A stretch of DNA of 25,813 nucleotides. It comes from a virus. Shown in pieces: positions 1 to 8,667 of this stretch. The notes beneath the pieces were generated by a model. That model was given only the letters and a program-made list of their open reading frames with translations, was not told the origin of the DNA and did not search any database. The translations under genes and the position numbers were made by a program. How positions within the stretch are numbered: position 1 is the first letter of the stretch; each line of letters opens with the position of its first letter. Where the stretch lies: positions 1 to 25,813 of the IMG/VR virus record IMGVR_UViG_3300007520_000071. The stretch is one strand, 5' to 3'.

Positions 1-72
1 ACCATAAACAATACCATCATCACCAAATTGGAAGGATTTAATTACCTCACCATTTATATTTTTACACTCCAT
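1..72 (-). CDS. 5' end of an unrecognised gene, cut by the left window edge
   Basis: A minus-strand frame opens with ATG at 72-70 and stays open for 24 codons to base 1, so only the N-terminus is visible (starts MECKNINGEV, ends near FGDDGIVYG). It begins 8 bases after the stop of the 81-1853 gene and probably belongs to the same tail operon. The pattern of an early Cys followed by an Asp-rich turn and 'DGIVYG' resembles the start of the Cys-rich repeats in the preceding protein (Cys, then DDSGLVLF or DNDGYVLF). It may therefore be another protein built from that module. This rests on very few residues. Confidence 0.5.
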   Translation of the reverse strand, partial: MECKNINGEVIKSFQFGDDGIVYG

Positions 73-80
73 ACCATTAA

Positions 81-1853
81 TTAATTACACGCATTAGCTT
101 CGAAATCACCAATGGTTATATTATTATATTTAATATCTAAAATAGCACTAACAGGAACGCAAACATCTCCAACACCGTTAGTGTTGTTAGCGCACACAGT
201 CCAAACAATAACGAAATAACCATTTGATGGAATTATGAAACTTCTATAAGTTGAGATACTTTCACTTTGTGAAACACCATTTATCGTTATTACATTAGTT
301 AAACCTGAAAGACCATTGTTACTAATAATAGTTTTAAATTCAACCTTAGAACCAACATCACCAGTAACCCTTATTCTTTGAGTATCACAACCTTCAATCT
401 CGAAACCTGTGTTAGGTTCAAGTGTGGCTCTAACAGTGTTATTTGGACCACAAACAATAGTGTTACTAAAAATATACTCAACCCTACTAGGGTCATCACC
501 AATTATCACCAGCGAACTTTCTTTAACACACCTTTCAATTTGTAAATTAGTTAGAGTACCTGCATCTGGGGAAAGTTCACTTGATAAAGTACGAGTAAAA
601 TTTTCACCATCACAATATTCACCAGACACTGATATCGAATTGTCAGTTTGGTTTACATTACCAGGTACTATTGATATAACAGATAAGTGACGGCAAATAT
701 CAATTGATGGGTTTGGTCTACAAGCATAACCACTTCTAGTTAAAATGGCGGTTGTCTTAGTCGGACAACACTCACTAGTTGGGACATATATTGTACGTGA
801 ACCAGATATTTTATCAAAAATTAAAAAACCATTATCATCAAGTTCTTCAGTTGGTGTGAAAATAGAACACTCATCAAAAAATATGTTTTTACATTTGGTT
901 ACAACAGTCGCACCAAAAGGTTTTGAGATATCTTGTGAGTTAGGTTGTGACCCACTTTGTACAGTTACTGGAACTGGTGAAGTTAATGTCGGACAACAAT
1001 TACCACTTGGTACCGCTTCAAATGTTTCCCCGTTGTAATCAACAAAGACCGCTATTCCCAAAGAATTAAATTCGTAACTATCGTAACTTTTACATGGTGA
1101 ACAATATATCAAACCATTCAATTGAATAGGTTTATAGTCGAATATCGAACAACACTCGATAGACGGTACTGTTGATGATGTTGTATCTTCATCTATATAA
1201 TAGAACAGAACGTAACCATCATTATCAAGTGAACCAGATGGTGTGTAATCTGAACATGAATCATTTTCCTTGATAATCAAACAACGATAACCAAAATTAC
1301 TTACCTCAGGAACACTATTAGTTGGGCAACACTCGATAGACGGTACATAAGTCGTGCTTGAACCATCCGAGGTTTGAAAATGAACAAACCCATCAGATTC
1401 ACCTAAAACCACGAAACCACTACATGGGTCAATTTCAATTTCTTGCCACCTACATTGGGATAAACCATTACTAGAATTTATTTCTGATGTGAAACCTAAA
1501 GACTCACAACATTCTGGTGCTGTGAAAAAGGTGTTATTACTGTTAACAACAAAAAGAACTAAACCACTATCATCTAAAGTAAATTCACTAATTTCACATT
1601 TTGGACCTTCAGGTTCAATTTTCTTAATCGTAATTCTAAGGGAACCTTTTTGACAAACATTAATAGGGCAACCACAATCATCAAAATACTTGATTGGTGG
1701 GTTAGTTTTGATGACCTCAGTGGTAACTAAGGTGCATTCTGATATATCTAAATTGTCAGAATCAACAACAACCAAATTAATAGCCGTTGTAGAACCAGAG
1801 ACTTCAAAAGTGTCGGTAGTTATTATAGTATTATTTATATTACCCGTAATCAT
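81..1853 (-). CDS. Putative tail/virion protein with five tandem Cys-rich 'ECC' repeats
   Basis: This 590-residue protein matches no enzyme family I recognise. Residues about 85-375 hold five degenerate repeats of roughly 50-75 residues. Each has a Cys, a short acidic or polar stretch, an aromatic/hydrophobic strand ending in 'DxGxVLF'-like residues, a 'VPS/VPT/AP' turn, and a Cys pair: CC at 115-116, 175-176, 234-235, 286-287 and 362-363. Four of the five are followed by Pro-Thr or a similar polar turn, and a further single Cys usually follows 15-25 residues later. The region after about 380 looks like one or two beta-rich domains with scattered Cys. There is no signal peptide or membrane segment. 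The gene follows 1881-4379 by 27 bases, and that protein ends in one copy of the same module. A distal tail or fibre role is inferred from position and composition. The paired Cys could form disulfides or bind metal. Confidence 0.7.
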   Translation of the reverse strand: MITGNINNTIITTDTFEVSGSTTAINLVVVDSDNLDISECTLVTTEVIKTNPPIKYFDDCGCPINVCQKGSLRITIKKIEPEGPKCEISEFTLDDSGLVLFVVNSNNTFFTAPECCESLGFTSEINSSNGLSQCRWQEIEIDPCSGFVVLGESDGFVHFQTSDGSSTTYVPSIECCPTNSVPEVSNFGYRCLIIKENDSCSDYTPSGSLDNDGYVLFYYIDEDTTSSTVPSIECCSIFDYKPIQLNGLIYCSPCKSYDSYEFNSLGIAVFVDYNGETFEAVPSGNCCPTLTSPVPVTVQSGSQPNSQDISKPFGATVVTKCKNIFFDECSIFTPTEELDDNGFLIFDKISGSRTIYVPTSECCPTKTTAILTRSGYACRPNPSIDICRHLSVISIVPGNVNQTDNSISVSGEYCDGENFTRTLSSELSPDAGTLTNLQIERCVKESSLVIIGDDPSRVEYIFSNTIVCGPNNTVRATLEPNTGFEIEGCDTQRIRVTGDVGSKVEFKTIISNNGLSGLTNVITINGVSQSESISTYRSFIIPSNGYFVIVWTVCANNTNGVGDVCVPVSAILDIKYNNITIGDFEANACN

Positions 1854-1880
1854 ATTAATTATTTAATTTATCTACCAATG

Positions 1881-4379
1881 TTATTGTAAACTACCTATCG
1901 TTGCGTAACAATTAAAACCACCTTGTACCGCTTTAACTTGATAACCTAAGTTGGTACAACATTCGCTATCAATTAAAATATTATCAACTAAACCACTAAA
2001 TGTAACCAACCCACAATAAAAATACAAAACCCCATTAATCATTTCACTAACTGGACATATAAATGTAGGTTCAACGCTAATAACTGGTTTACAATCGTTA
2101 CAAGAATAGTCTAAGTTTAATTTTAATTCAACCCTAATCACTTTACCCAAATAATAAGGCGTGTAGACCTCACATTGACCACTTTCCTCAACAAGACTAT
2201 AACTCAAATTACTCACTTCTGACGTTATCGGTGCGTAATTACTATTTAACTCATTATAAAACACATTTAAAGCACCCAGATATTGAGACGCTAAGTTATT
2301 ATAGTTAACCAACACACCATTTAATAGTGAATCACCACCTAATAAAGTTGATGATGTAACTAACTCATTATCTAGGTAACAATCTAAAACCCAAGTTGTT
2401 GTCCCAGAACAACCACTTAATTCTGGTTGTATTTCATAACCTTGCAAACTTTCAACTATTTGTGTATTTACAATACCACTAAAATTAACATTTAAATCAA
2501 TGTTAGAAACAATGTTGCTATCATATATCGAATCAAAAGTACCATTATCATAATTAATGAATAAATTAGTAGTTTCATCTCTAGTCTTCTCACTAATTAA
2601 AGTAACTGGCTCAAAATCAGGTATAAGACAATTAAATTGGTTCATGTATTCTTGACCACCATCGTATGGTCCAATATGTGGGTTATTACCCACTAAGATA
2701 TCAACATTTGAGTTAACACCTCCAGTTTCTCTATACCACAAACCAGCTTTTTGGAAATACATCTCACTATTATTCCTATTGACAACTGGAAAACCATCAT
2801 CATCAACATTTAAATCTTGCAAGTTATCAGTACCATTACTCTCACTTAATATAGTTCTAAATGAGTTCATATCCAAAGAATTGTTAGCAACGTAGATGTA
2901 TTCATTAAAAGAAATTAACCCATCTGGCGTTCCAATAAATTTAAATAAAAATTCAATCGATTTCCTAGTACCTTTAGATTTCCATAACCATGGGGTATTC
3001 ATTATTAACCTGCGATATAATTCAACTTCCTTCTCAACTGGTGATAAACCTCTAGAATGACCAACATAAGTGCTATCGCCAACCGATAAGTAGTTTTTTA
3101 ATAAATCAACTTCTAAAATTGATGAAATTAAATCCCAACCTAACACTTTGGCTAAATTCTTTATTAGTAAATTTGGTACGTTATCATTACCATCATAAGT
3201 TACAACATTAGCAAATCCAATACCGTCAATATATTTTTTAACCTCATCAAATTCTCTACCATATATTTTTAAAGTACTATTAACTTTTTGACCACTCGTT
3301 AAATCATCAAAATTAAGATTAGGTAGTGTATCAAATTCCGATATTGATTCACTAACAAAAAATCTATTAACTAAATTTGTGCTAGTTAAATCACTATTAT
3401 CTGACATTTCTATTAACTGAGAAACAAAGTTAACATAGCTTTCACTTTGAAAGTCAATGTTATAACCATCCGATATAGGCCAAGTTATAGTTTTACTACC
3501 TAAGATAATATTACCACTATCAGCCTCATAATTGAAATTATAACTTGAAGTGTATATTGGTGATGAAAACCTATTTAACACATTATTTTCAAAATCACTT
3601 AATTCAATAAAGAATTTCTCAATTAACGAATCATTTGGTCTAATATGGTAGTTTATCTTAAAATTAGTTAAACCATTAAATAAATTACCCTTAACCTTAA
3701 CCTCAATGTAATCATTAATATTTGAATTGGAACCTGTAAAATCAACTACTGGTACTGAAACACCGTTGTAGACAATAACGTAACTACTGTAATTAACAGT
3801 TAAGTTCCTTAAATCATTACCCTCAGAATATGAGTTTAACGTTTCACCATTTTTTAAGAAATTAATATCAAAATTATTATTTAACCTATTAACATTAACC
3901 TTGAAACTACTAATATCAGATATGTCATCATATACATAATCTTCAACAGTATTTTCATTAACTAAAACATTATCGTCATTTAAAGGAGATGCAAATAAAG
4001 ACGCTGGCCATTTAATTATAATATTCTCAAGTGACACTCTAATATATTCCCTTAACGACCCGAAATAAGCGTAATTACTTAACTTATGCTTATTTAAGTT
4101 AAGAGTCATCTTCTTCTCATTAAGTGTTAAGTTTATACTTTCACCATTTTTAAGGTCTGATAACGTAAGAAAGCTACTAAAATTATTAGTATTGAAAATC
4201 TTACTAATCTTACTATCCAAATTAGTCGTAATATCAAAGTTACCAATAGTGAATAGTGCGCTATTATTAGAGTTAGTTAGTTGATTACCAACTAAATTAC
4301 TTGAAAAATTTCTATACTCAATACCATCATTATAAAATACTTTCTGAGCATAACCAGCTACCTTTATTTTCCCAGCCAT
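1881..4379 (-). CDS. Large putative tail/baseplate structural protein with a C-terminal ECC module
   Basis: This 832-residue protein is rich in Asn, Ser and Asp and looks beta-rich and structural. Its most distinctive segment, around residues 450-490, is predicted helical (LYRRLIMNTPWLWKSKGTRK, then a hydrophobic helix and 'GTPDG'). I have the impression that such 'LLKSKGTRKSI' segments occur in other phage tail proteins, but I cannot confirm it here. The last 70 or so residues are Cys-rich and end in one copy of the repeat found in the 81-1853 protein, with Cys807-Cys808 in 'SECCTN' and a closing 'FNCYA'. The start ATG overlaps the stop of the upstream gene by one base (TAATG), which suggests coupled translation. 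No signal peptide, membrane segment or catalytic motif is visible. Confidence 0.7.
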   Translation of the reverse strand: MAGKIKVAGYAQKVFYNDGIEYRNFSSNLVGNQLTNSNNSALFTIGNFDITTNLDSKISKIFNTNNFSSFLTLSDLKNGESINLTLNEKKMTLNLNKHKLSNYAYFGSLREYIRVSLENIIIKWPASLFASPLNDDNVLVNENTVEDYVYDDISDISSFKVNVNRLNNNFDINFLKNGETLNSYSEGNDLRNLTVNYSSYVIVYNGVSVPVVDFTGSNSNINDYIEVKVKGNLFNGLTNFKINYHIRPNDSLIEKFFIELSDFENNVLNRFSSPIYTSSYNFNYEADSGNIILGSKTITWPISDGYNIDFQSESYVNFVSQLIEMSDNSDLTSTNLVNRFFVSESISEFDTLPNLNFDDLTSGQKVNSTLKIYGREFDEVKKYIDGIGFANVVTYDGNDNVPNLLIKNLAKVLGWDLISSILEVDLLKNYLSVGDSTYVGHSRGLSPVEKEVELYRRLIMNTPWLWKSKGTRKSIEFLFKFIGTPDGLISFNEYIYVANNSLDMNSFRTILSESNGTDNLQDLNVDDDGFPVVNRNNSEMYFQKAGLWYRETGGVNSNVDILVGNNPHIGPYDGGQEYMNQFNCLIPDFEPVTLISEKTRDETTNLFINYDNGTFDSIYDSNIVSNIDLNVNFSGIVNTQIVESLQGYEIQPELSGCSGTTTWVLDCYLDNELVTSSTLLGGDSLLNGVLVNYNNLASQYLGALNVFYNELNSNYAPITSEVSNLSYSLVEESGQCEVYTPYYLGKVIRVELKLNLDYSCNDCKPVISVEPTFICPVSEMINGVLYFYCGLVTFSGLVDNILIDSECCTNLGYQVKAVQGGFNCYATIGSLQ

Positions 4380-5290
4380 TATATTGTAGTTATATTTTCA
4401 AAACTTTTTGTGAAATCAATACTATTTCTAATCTCTCTAACCTCAAACAGTGGTTTACCAGAAAACTCATCTTTAATCTCATATAGATTAAATTGTTTGA
4501 ATATCTCATTTTCGAAATTATAAATTGTGTATATCCCATCTTCAATCGATTTAGTTTGCCCACCGAATAAACCTATCGCTAACGATTCAGTGTCATATTC
4601 AACCATTTCAACCTCCAACATGATTGGATTGAAAAAAGTATTAGTTAGAATCACATCTTGATTTGATTCACCTATGTATGGTAATACGTTTGGCTTTACA
4701 TTACTGGGTGAACTAGGTGTTACAGTGCAAAAAACTAAATTTGAGTTATCATTAAATCGATATCTAATAGCTTTTTGACTAGTATTATTTAAGTTTTGCG
4801 TGATTGGCTCAGCCTTATTATTTGAGGTAATGATTCTAAAGAAATTATTAATCTTAGAATTAGTGGTTGTTGGTGTTGAACTCAAATATTCAATTCTATA
4901 ACCTATCAAACCATTATTTTGGAATTTACTAATCAAATCACTTGTAAGATTTGACGTATCAAATAATAAACCCTTTATATTTGGTTGTGATGATAAAACA
5001 CCACTATCAATAATTTTAGTTCTAATCTCAATAGGTTTAATCGCAATTGTGTAGATACCTTTAAGACCAAAAATAGTGGCTGGTAATTTAAGTGTGTATA
5101 AACCACCAAATATTTCAAATGTATTTTTATTATTAGGGTTTGAAATCCTCTGTAAAACATCGTTGGTGTTTAATTTAGTTAACCCAACATCACCCAAAGA
5201 ACCCCTACTTGGTGAGAAATGTAAGAAAACCTCAACATCATCAAGTGATACATCCGCTGGTCTCACTGTACCGTAAACTCCGTTAGCCAT
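4379..5290 (-). CDS. Unrecognised structural protein in the tail operon
   Basis: This 303-residue protein begins MANGVYGTVRPADVSLDDVE. The 'M(A)xGxYGxxRPA' opening followed by beta-rich sequence suggests a virion component, but I do not recognise the family. It has no Cys clusters, membrane segment or enzyme motif. It is the first gene after the hairpin at 5331-5358, so it may have its own transcript start or depend on read-through. The leader 5291-5310 is A-rich and contains TATAAATA. It is coupled to the next gene by a one-base TAATG overlap at 4379. Confidence 0.7.
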   Translation of the reverse strand: MANGVYGTVRPADVSLDDVEVFLHFSPSRGSLGDVGLTKLNTNDVLQRISNPNNKNTFEIFGGLYTLKLPATIFGLKGIYTIAIKPIEIRTKIIDSGVLSSQPNIKGLLFDTSNLTSDLISKFQNNGLIGYRIEYLSSTPTTTNSKINNFFRIITSNNKAEPITQNLNNTSQKAIRYRFNDNSNLVFCTVTPSSPSNVKPNVLPYIGESNQDVILTNTFFNPIMLEVEMVEYDTESLAIGLFGGQTKSIEDGIYTIYNFENEIFKQFNLYEIKDEFSGKPLFEVREIRNSIDFTKSFENITTI

Positions 5291-5310
5291 TTATATTGTA
5301 TTTATATTTA
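5291..5310 (-). promoter_or_regulatory. A-rich leader with TATAAATA just before the 5290 start
   Basis: On the minus strand the 20 bases before the ATG are nearly all A/T and include TATAAATA (plus-strand 5299-5306). The octamer matches the T4 late-promoter consensus, but it lies only 8 bases from the ATG, so a transcript would be nearly leaderless. An SD-less, A-rich translation-start region of the Bacteroidota kind explains it equally well. The octamer is also expected by chance in DNA this AT-rich. Confidence 0.25.
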
Positions 5311-5330
5311 TTATCATTATTATCATAAAA

Positions 5331-5358
5331 ATTAACCCTGCTTATGAACAGGGTTAAT
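5331..5358 (-). terminator. Rho-independent-type hairpin after the 5416-6138 gene
   Basis: A perfect 10-bp stem (ATTAACCCTG paired with CAGGGTTAAT) encloses an 8-base loop. In the minus-strand direction it is followed directly by a run of five U. It sits in the 125-base gap between the stop at 5416 and the start at 5290. This splits the tail genes into two transcriptional segments unless there is read-through. Confidence 0.7.
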
Positions 5359-5415
5359 GGTGTTACTAGAATATATTAAAAAAAAATAATAAGTAAGTAC
5401 TAAAATTAAAAATTA

Positions 5416-6138
5416 TTAATATTTTATTATATTAAAAAACCTATTGTTATAATTAACTAAGTGGTTTAAATTTTCTATTTCAGACATTCTTAAATGTTTT
5501 TCCATTACATTAACATTACCTCTATCTATAAATACATCGTTTTTAACTTCTGGACTAAAAATAATACCCATTAGGTATTCTTCTTTGTATAATGCTGATA
5601 AAGAAGTATTTGTTTGATTCCATCCTTCACCATAAAACCTAACATTTGTAGGTGTTTCACTAAAATTATCTGGGAATGGTTCAGAATAAAAAATACCAGA
5701 AGTTTGGGCTTCAGTTCCTATTAAATTATCAAGTTTAGCGTTTATTGTGTAATCTATCTCACCATCACCAATCCTAGTAACTCTATTAACACCGTCAACA
5801 CCAACACCTTTAAAATTAACATAACTCTCATTTTCAACATTAAAACCAGCGATAAAAGGACTTAAAATATTGTAATTCCTAACCTCCTCTAATTTAGAAT
5901 CAGTAAAACTTCTAACCAAACCAGATTCGACATACCACTTATTAACACCAACACCCTCAATTCTGAAAAACTTATCTAGCGTTGATAACTCCCTATTTAC
6001 AATTTCTTTAGGTGTGAAATTTAATTCACTAAAATCACCTATATTATCAAAACTTTGTGTTAAGAAAATTTTAAAATACACATATCTATTAGTCTTATTA
6101 AAATATTTTAGACTTATTTTTTTCTTAATTATTTCCAT
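5416..6138 (-). CDS. Unrecognised structural protein in the tail/baseplate operon
   Basis: This 240-residue protein starts MEIIKKKISLKYFNKTNRYV. Its ATG overlaps the upstream stop by one base (TAATG at 6138), and it is followed by the hairpin at 5331-5358, so it closes this coupled run of genes. The sequence is mixed alpha/beta with many Asn, no Cys clusters and no transmembrane segment. The short 'YFKIFL' near the N-terminus may correspond to the 'YIKIPL' element in the two upstream proteins, but this is weak. A virion role is inferred from position only. Confidence 0.65.
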   Translation of the reverse strand: MEIIKKKISLKYFNKTNRYVYFKIFLTQSFDNIGDFSELNFTPKEIVNRELSTLDKFFRIEGVGVNKWYVESGLVRSFTDSKLEEVRNYNILSPFIAGFNVENESYVNFKGVGVDGVNRVTRIGDGEIDYTINAKLDNLIGTEAQTSGIFYSEPFPDNFSETPTNVRFYGEGWNQTNTSLSALYKEEYLMGIIFSPEVKNDVFIDRGNVNVMEKHLRMSEIENLNHLVNYNNRFFNIIKY

Positions 6139-6989
6139 TATATCACATTCATTTCATATAGTTTTATTACACAATCATCATTAATAACACCGTTATTAGT
6201 AAAACTACTGTATGTTATATTATTAGAATATGTACTATCCACATTATAATAATACCCATCATTGTTTCTAACTAAAACATATTTAGTGTATAGCATGCTA
6301 TTTAAGTTACTAATATCTTGCGCCACATTTCCAGTCATAAATGGTATTGTCTCACCATTTTTAGCGTTGTTAAACTCAGCTTTCATGTATAACACCTTTG
6401 GTAACCCAAAGTTCACCTCATCCTTATAATGGTAAATGTAATAACCCTCGGAAAAACCATCTGGGTATTTTACTGGGTTATTAAGTATAAAATTTACCTT
6501 AAAAGCGTTGGCTGGTAATGGTAAATTAATACCGAAACCAGAATTCACAATATCCCTCTTACTTACCCTAGAAAATATACTTAAAAATGATATTAACCTT
6601 TGGTTAGTTGCAACGTCATTATCATAAAAACTTAACTTTAAGAATGATTTTGTGAAATTATTTTTCCTAAATTTTAAATCTGAATTAATAAAACCTAAAT
6701 CAGAGTAATATGAGTTTGGGTTATATGTATTGGTGTCATTTAAAAAATTTAATTCATATTTTATATTTTCCAAATCATCACCTGAATTATTTATTGGTAT
6801 GAATCTTAACTTTTCGTAATCGATAATTGGGTTAATAAGTTTATCAACCTCCTTACTTATAAAGTCTCTAGACACAACCTCATATTGGTCAAAATGAGCA
6901 AACTCTAAATTTAATGGTATTTTAATATATGAATTGGGGTCTAACCCATTCAAATCCTTAATATTCACTTTAATTTTATTAACACTCAT
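6138..6989 (-). CDS. Unrecognised structural protein sharing an N-terminal motif with its upstream neighbours
   Basis: The open frame extends to 7070, but that would put 92 bases inside the preceding gene. The better start is the ATG at 6989 (MSVNKIKVNIKDLNG), the last of three consecutive ATGs that begin at 6995. It overlaps the upstream stop by 11 bases. The protein is then 283 residues. Its opening, 'NKIKVNI...DPNSYIKIPLNL', resembles that of the 8667 protein ('NVKIILN...DSFIKVPF') and the 12422 protein ('NIRIKTD...VDKYLKVNL'). This suggests a shared N-terminal element, perhaps for docking to the same baseplate part. No enzymatic or membrane features are seen. Confidence 0.65.
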   Translation of the reverse strand: MSVNKIKVNIKDLNGLDPNSYIKIPLNLEFAHFDQYEVVSRDFISKEVDKLINPIIDYEKLRFIPINNSGDDLENIKYELNFLNDTNTYNPNSYYSDLGFINSDLKFRKNNFTKSFLKLSFYDNDVATNQRLISFLSIFSRVSKRDIVNSGFGINLPLPANAFKVNFILNNPVKYPDGFSEGYYIYHYKDEVNFGLPKVLYMKAEFNNAKNGETIPFMTGNVAQDISNLNSMLYTKYVLVRNNDGYYYNVDSTYSNNITYSSFTNNGVINDDCVIKLYEMNVI

Positions 6990-8667
6990 CATCATTCGTT
7001 TTAAAAGTAGTCTTGTCATTAACGCCATTACCAAAAGGGTCTCTAGGTGCTTTTTCATAATATAACCCATACTCAGAAAAAGGGTCTTGTCTTTTTAATT
7101 GAAAATTAAATAAATCATGCATGTAGTGAACACCATTAACAAATGGGTAGTCTAAGGTATTTTCATTAATACCGTTAACGCCAATATCTAGTAAATCCCG
7201 CCAAATAATTCTCCCATCCTCTAAATCCTCAGCGTAATCTGGTATACCAACAACAGAAGAATCACCTTGTTCTACATAACTTGAGAAATCTCTAATTTTA
7301 ATCAAGTGGTGAGGTTTATACATATAACCCTCATATCTTTTACCTAAATCTAAAACATAATTAGTAATACTGTTAACAACACTACCACCAGCATCTCTAT
7401 TATTAGTGTTGAACCTGTGCCAAACATCGGCTAAGATATTCTCCCTAACCTCATACTTATTATATTCCACCAAATCACCAATGAAATCATCATTACCAAT
7501 CATAACATTACCCTCTAAATGTTCATGTGTAATGAGGCTATTTGATATTCGTCTAATATCTGGAATTTTTAAATCCAAATCAATACCACTAATATTCGCC
7601 ATTGATAAACCAGATTTTACCTTAGAGAAAGTATTTTCAGAATCAGTCTTTATGAAAGTTAGGTAAACCTCTGATAATGGTCTACCTAAATTATCAAGTA
7701 AACCATTAACATCAATATCCTCATTCATGTTAAATTGCGATATAATATCATTGTAAATATTTTTACTAAATGCTAAAGGGTATATTTCATAATCATTATT
7801 ACCAATAACGAAAGTGTTCTTAGTTTTAATTTTACTAAAAACTCTATAGTAATATTTTGACTCTTGACCACCAAAAACCCTAACCATTCTACTATCATTA
7901 GAAATGGTAACTAAATTTGGGTTTAAATCAATTATAAAATAATATTCACTATCATCACCATTAGATAAACCCAAACTAAGAACATTATAATCATCATTAA
8001 AATTAATTTGGGGTAAACCCTTAATCCTAACTGTTGAACCAACGGATAAACCATGCTTTACTGGGACCCCAAATATAGTCATTTCCCTACCATTAAAAAT
8101 GATAGTATCTTTATATATAATCTTTAAACCACCATTAGTTAAATCACTATCAATGGTACTTTTAGGGTATACAATCGTTATATCCCAATTTTTAACACCA
8201 TTATTAGGTGTTAAAGTGAATAAATCTCTAGATGGTGACATATCGTAAAATAAGCAATTACTAACTTTAGAAATATCTGGGTCGTAATAACCAAACCAAC
8301 CATGTTTTTCAACTAAGTGGGTTTGAATTGACTCCCCATATTTTAAATCCTCTTCCTCATCTAAATCAATACCATTAGGTGGGTAACTCCTATCTCTAAA
8401 TATAGGACCCATAAATGTTGCGTAACTATTTTCACCAGTAACATTAAACAAAGCGTTAGTGAAGATAGGGTTAATCGTAAAATTGAAACGATATAATTTA
8501 GACTTTTGTCTCTCCTTATTGAATACATCCCCAACATTAACAATTTCATTTATATCACCAATAGGTAATAACCTACTAGTACTCTTAAAAGGTACTTTTA
8601 TGAAAGAATCAATATTAACCCTATTAACACCCTTACCATTATTTAAAATTATTTTCACATTGTCCAT
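6979..8667 (-). CDS. Unrecognised structural protein, probably baseplate/tail
   Basis: This 562-residue protein starts MDNVKIILNNGKGVNRVNID at an ATG overlapping the upstream stop by one base (TAATG at 8667). It is beta-rich and Asn/Asp-rich without Cys clusters, membrane helices or recognisable catalytic motifs. The first 25 residues share the '(V/I)K(I/V)...D(S/Y)(F/Y)IK(V/I)P' pattern with both neighbours. The stretch 'GLSVGSTVRIKGLPQINFND' (about residues 208-227) looks like a small beta-barrel turn of the kind found in virion proteins. Lying downstream of the gp25- and gp6-like genes and the giant SprB-repeat protein, it is most simply a baseplate or proximal tail component. Confidence 0.65.
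   Translation of the reverse strand: MDNVKIILNNGKGVNRVNIDSFIKVPFKSTSRLLPIGDINEIVNVGDVFNKERQKSKLYRFNFTINPIFTNALFNVTGENSYATFMGPIFRDRSYPPNGIDLDEEEDLKYGESIQTHLVEKHGWFGYYDPDISKVSNCLFYDMSPSRDLFTLTPNNGVKNWDITIVYPKSTIDSDLTNGGLKIIYKDTIIFNGREMTIFGVPVKHGLSVGSTVRIKGLPQINFNDDYNVLSLGLSNGDDSEYYFIIDLNPNLVTISNDSRMVRVFGGQESKYYYRVFSKIKTKNTFVIGNNDYEIYPLAFSKNIYNDIISQFNMNEDIDVNGLLDNLGRPLSEVYLTFIKTDSENTFSKVKSGLSMANISGIDLDLKIPDIRRISNSLITHEHLEGNVMIGNDDFIGDLVEYNKYEVRENILADVWHRFNTNNRDAGGSVVNSITNYVLDLGKRYEGYMYKPHHLIKIRDFSSYVEQGDSSVVGIPDYAEDLEDGRIIWRDLLDIGVNGINENTLDYPFVNGVHYMHDLFNFQLKRQDPFSEYGLYYEKAPRDPFGNGVNDKTTFKTNDDEC

Noticed and set aside
745-1038. Plus-strand open frame of 97 codons
   Set aside because: It is opposite the Cys-rich repeats of the 81-1853 protein and shows no family features of its own.
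6989-7070. Longer start for the 6138 gene
   Set aside because: It would overlap the upstream gene by 92 bases and add residues without the shared N-terminal motif. The ATG at 6989 restores the motif at the start.
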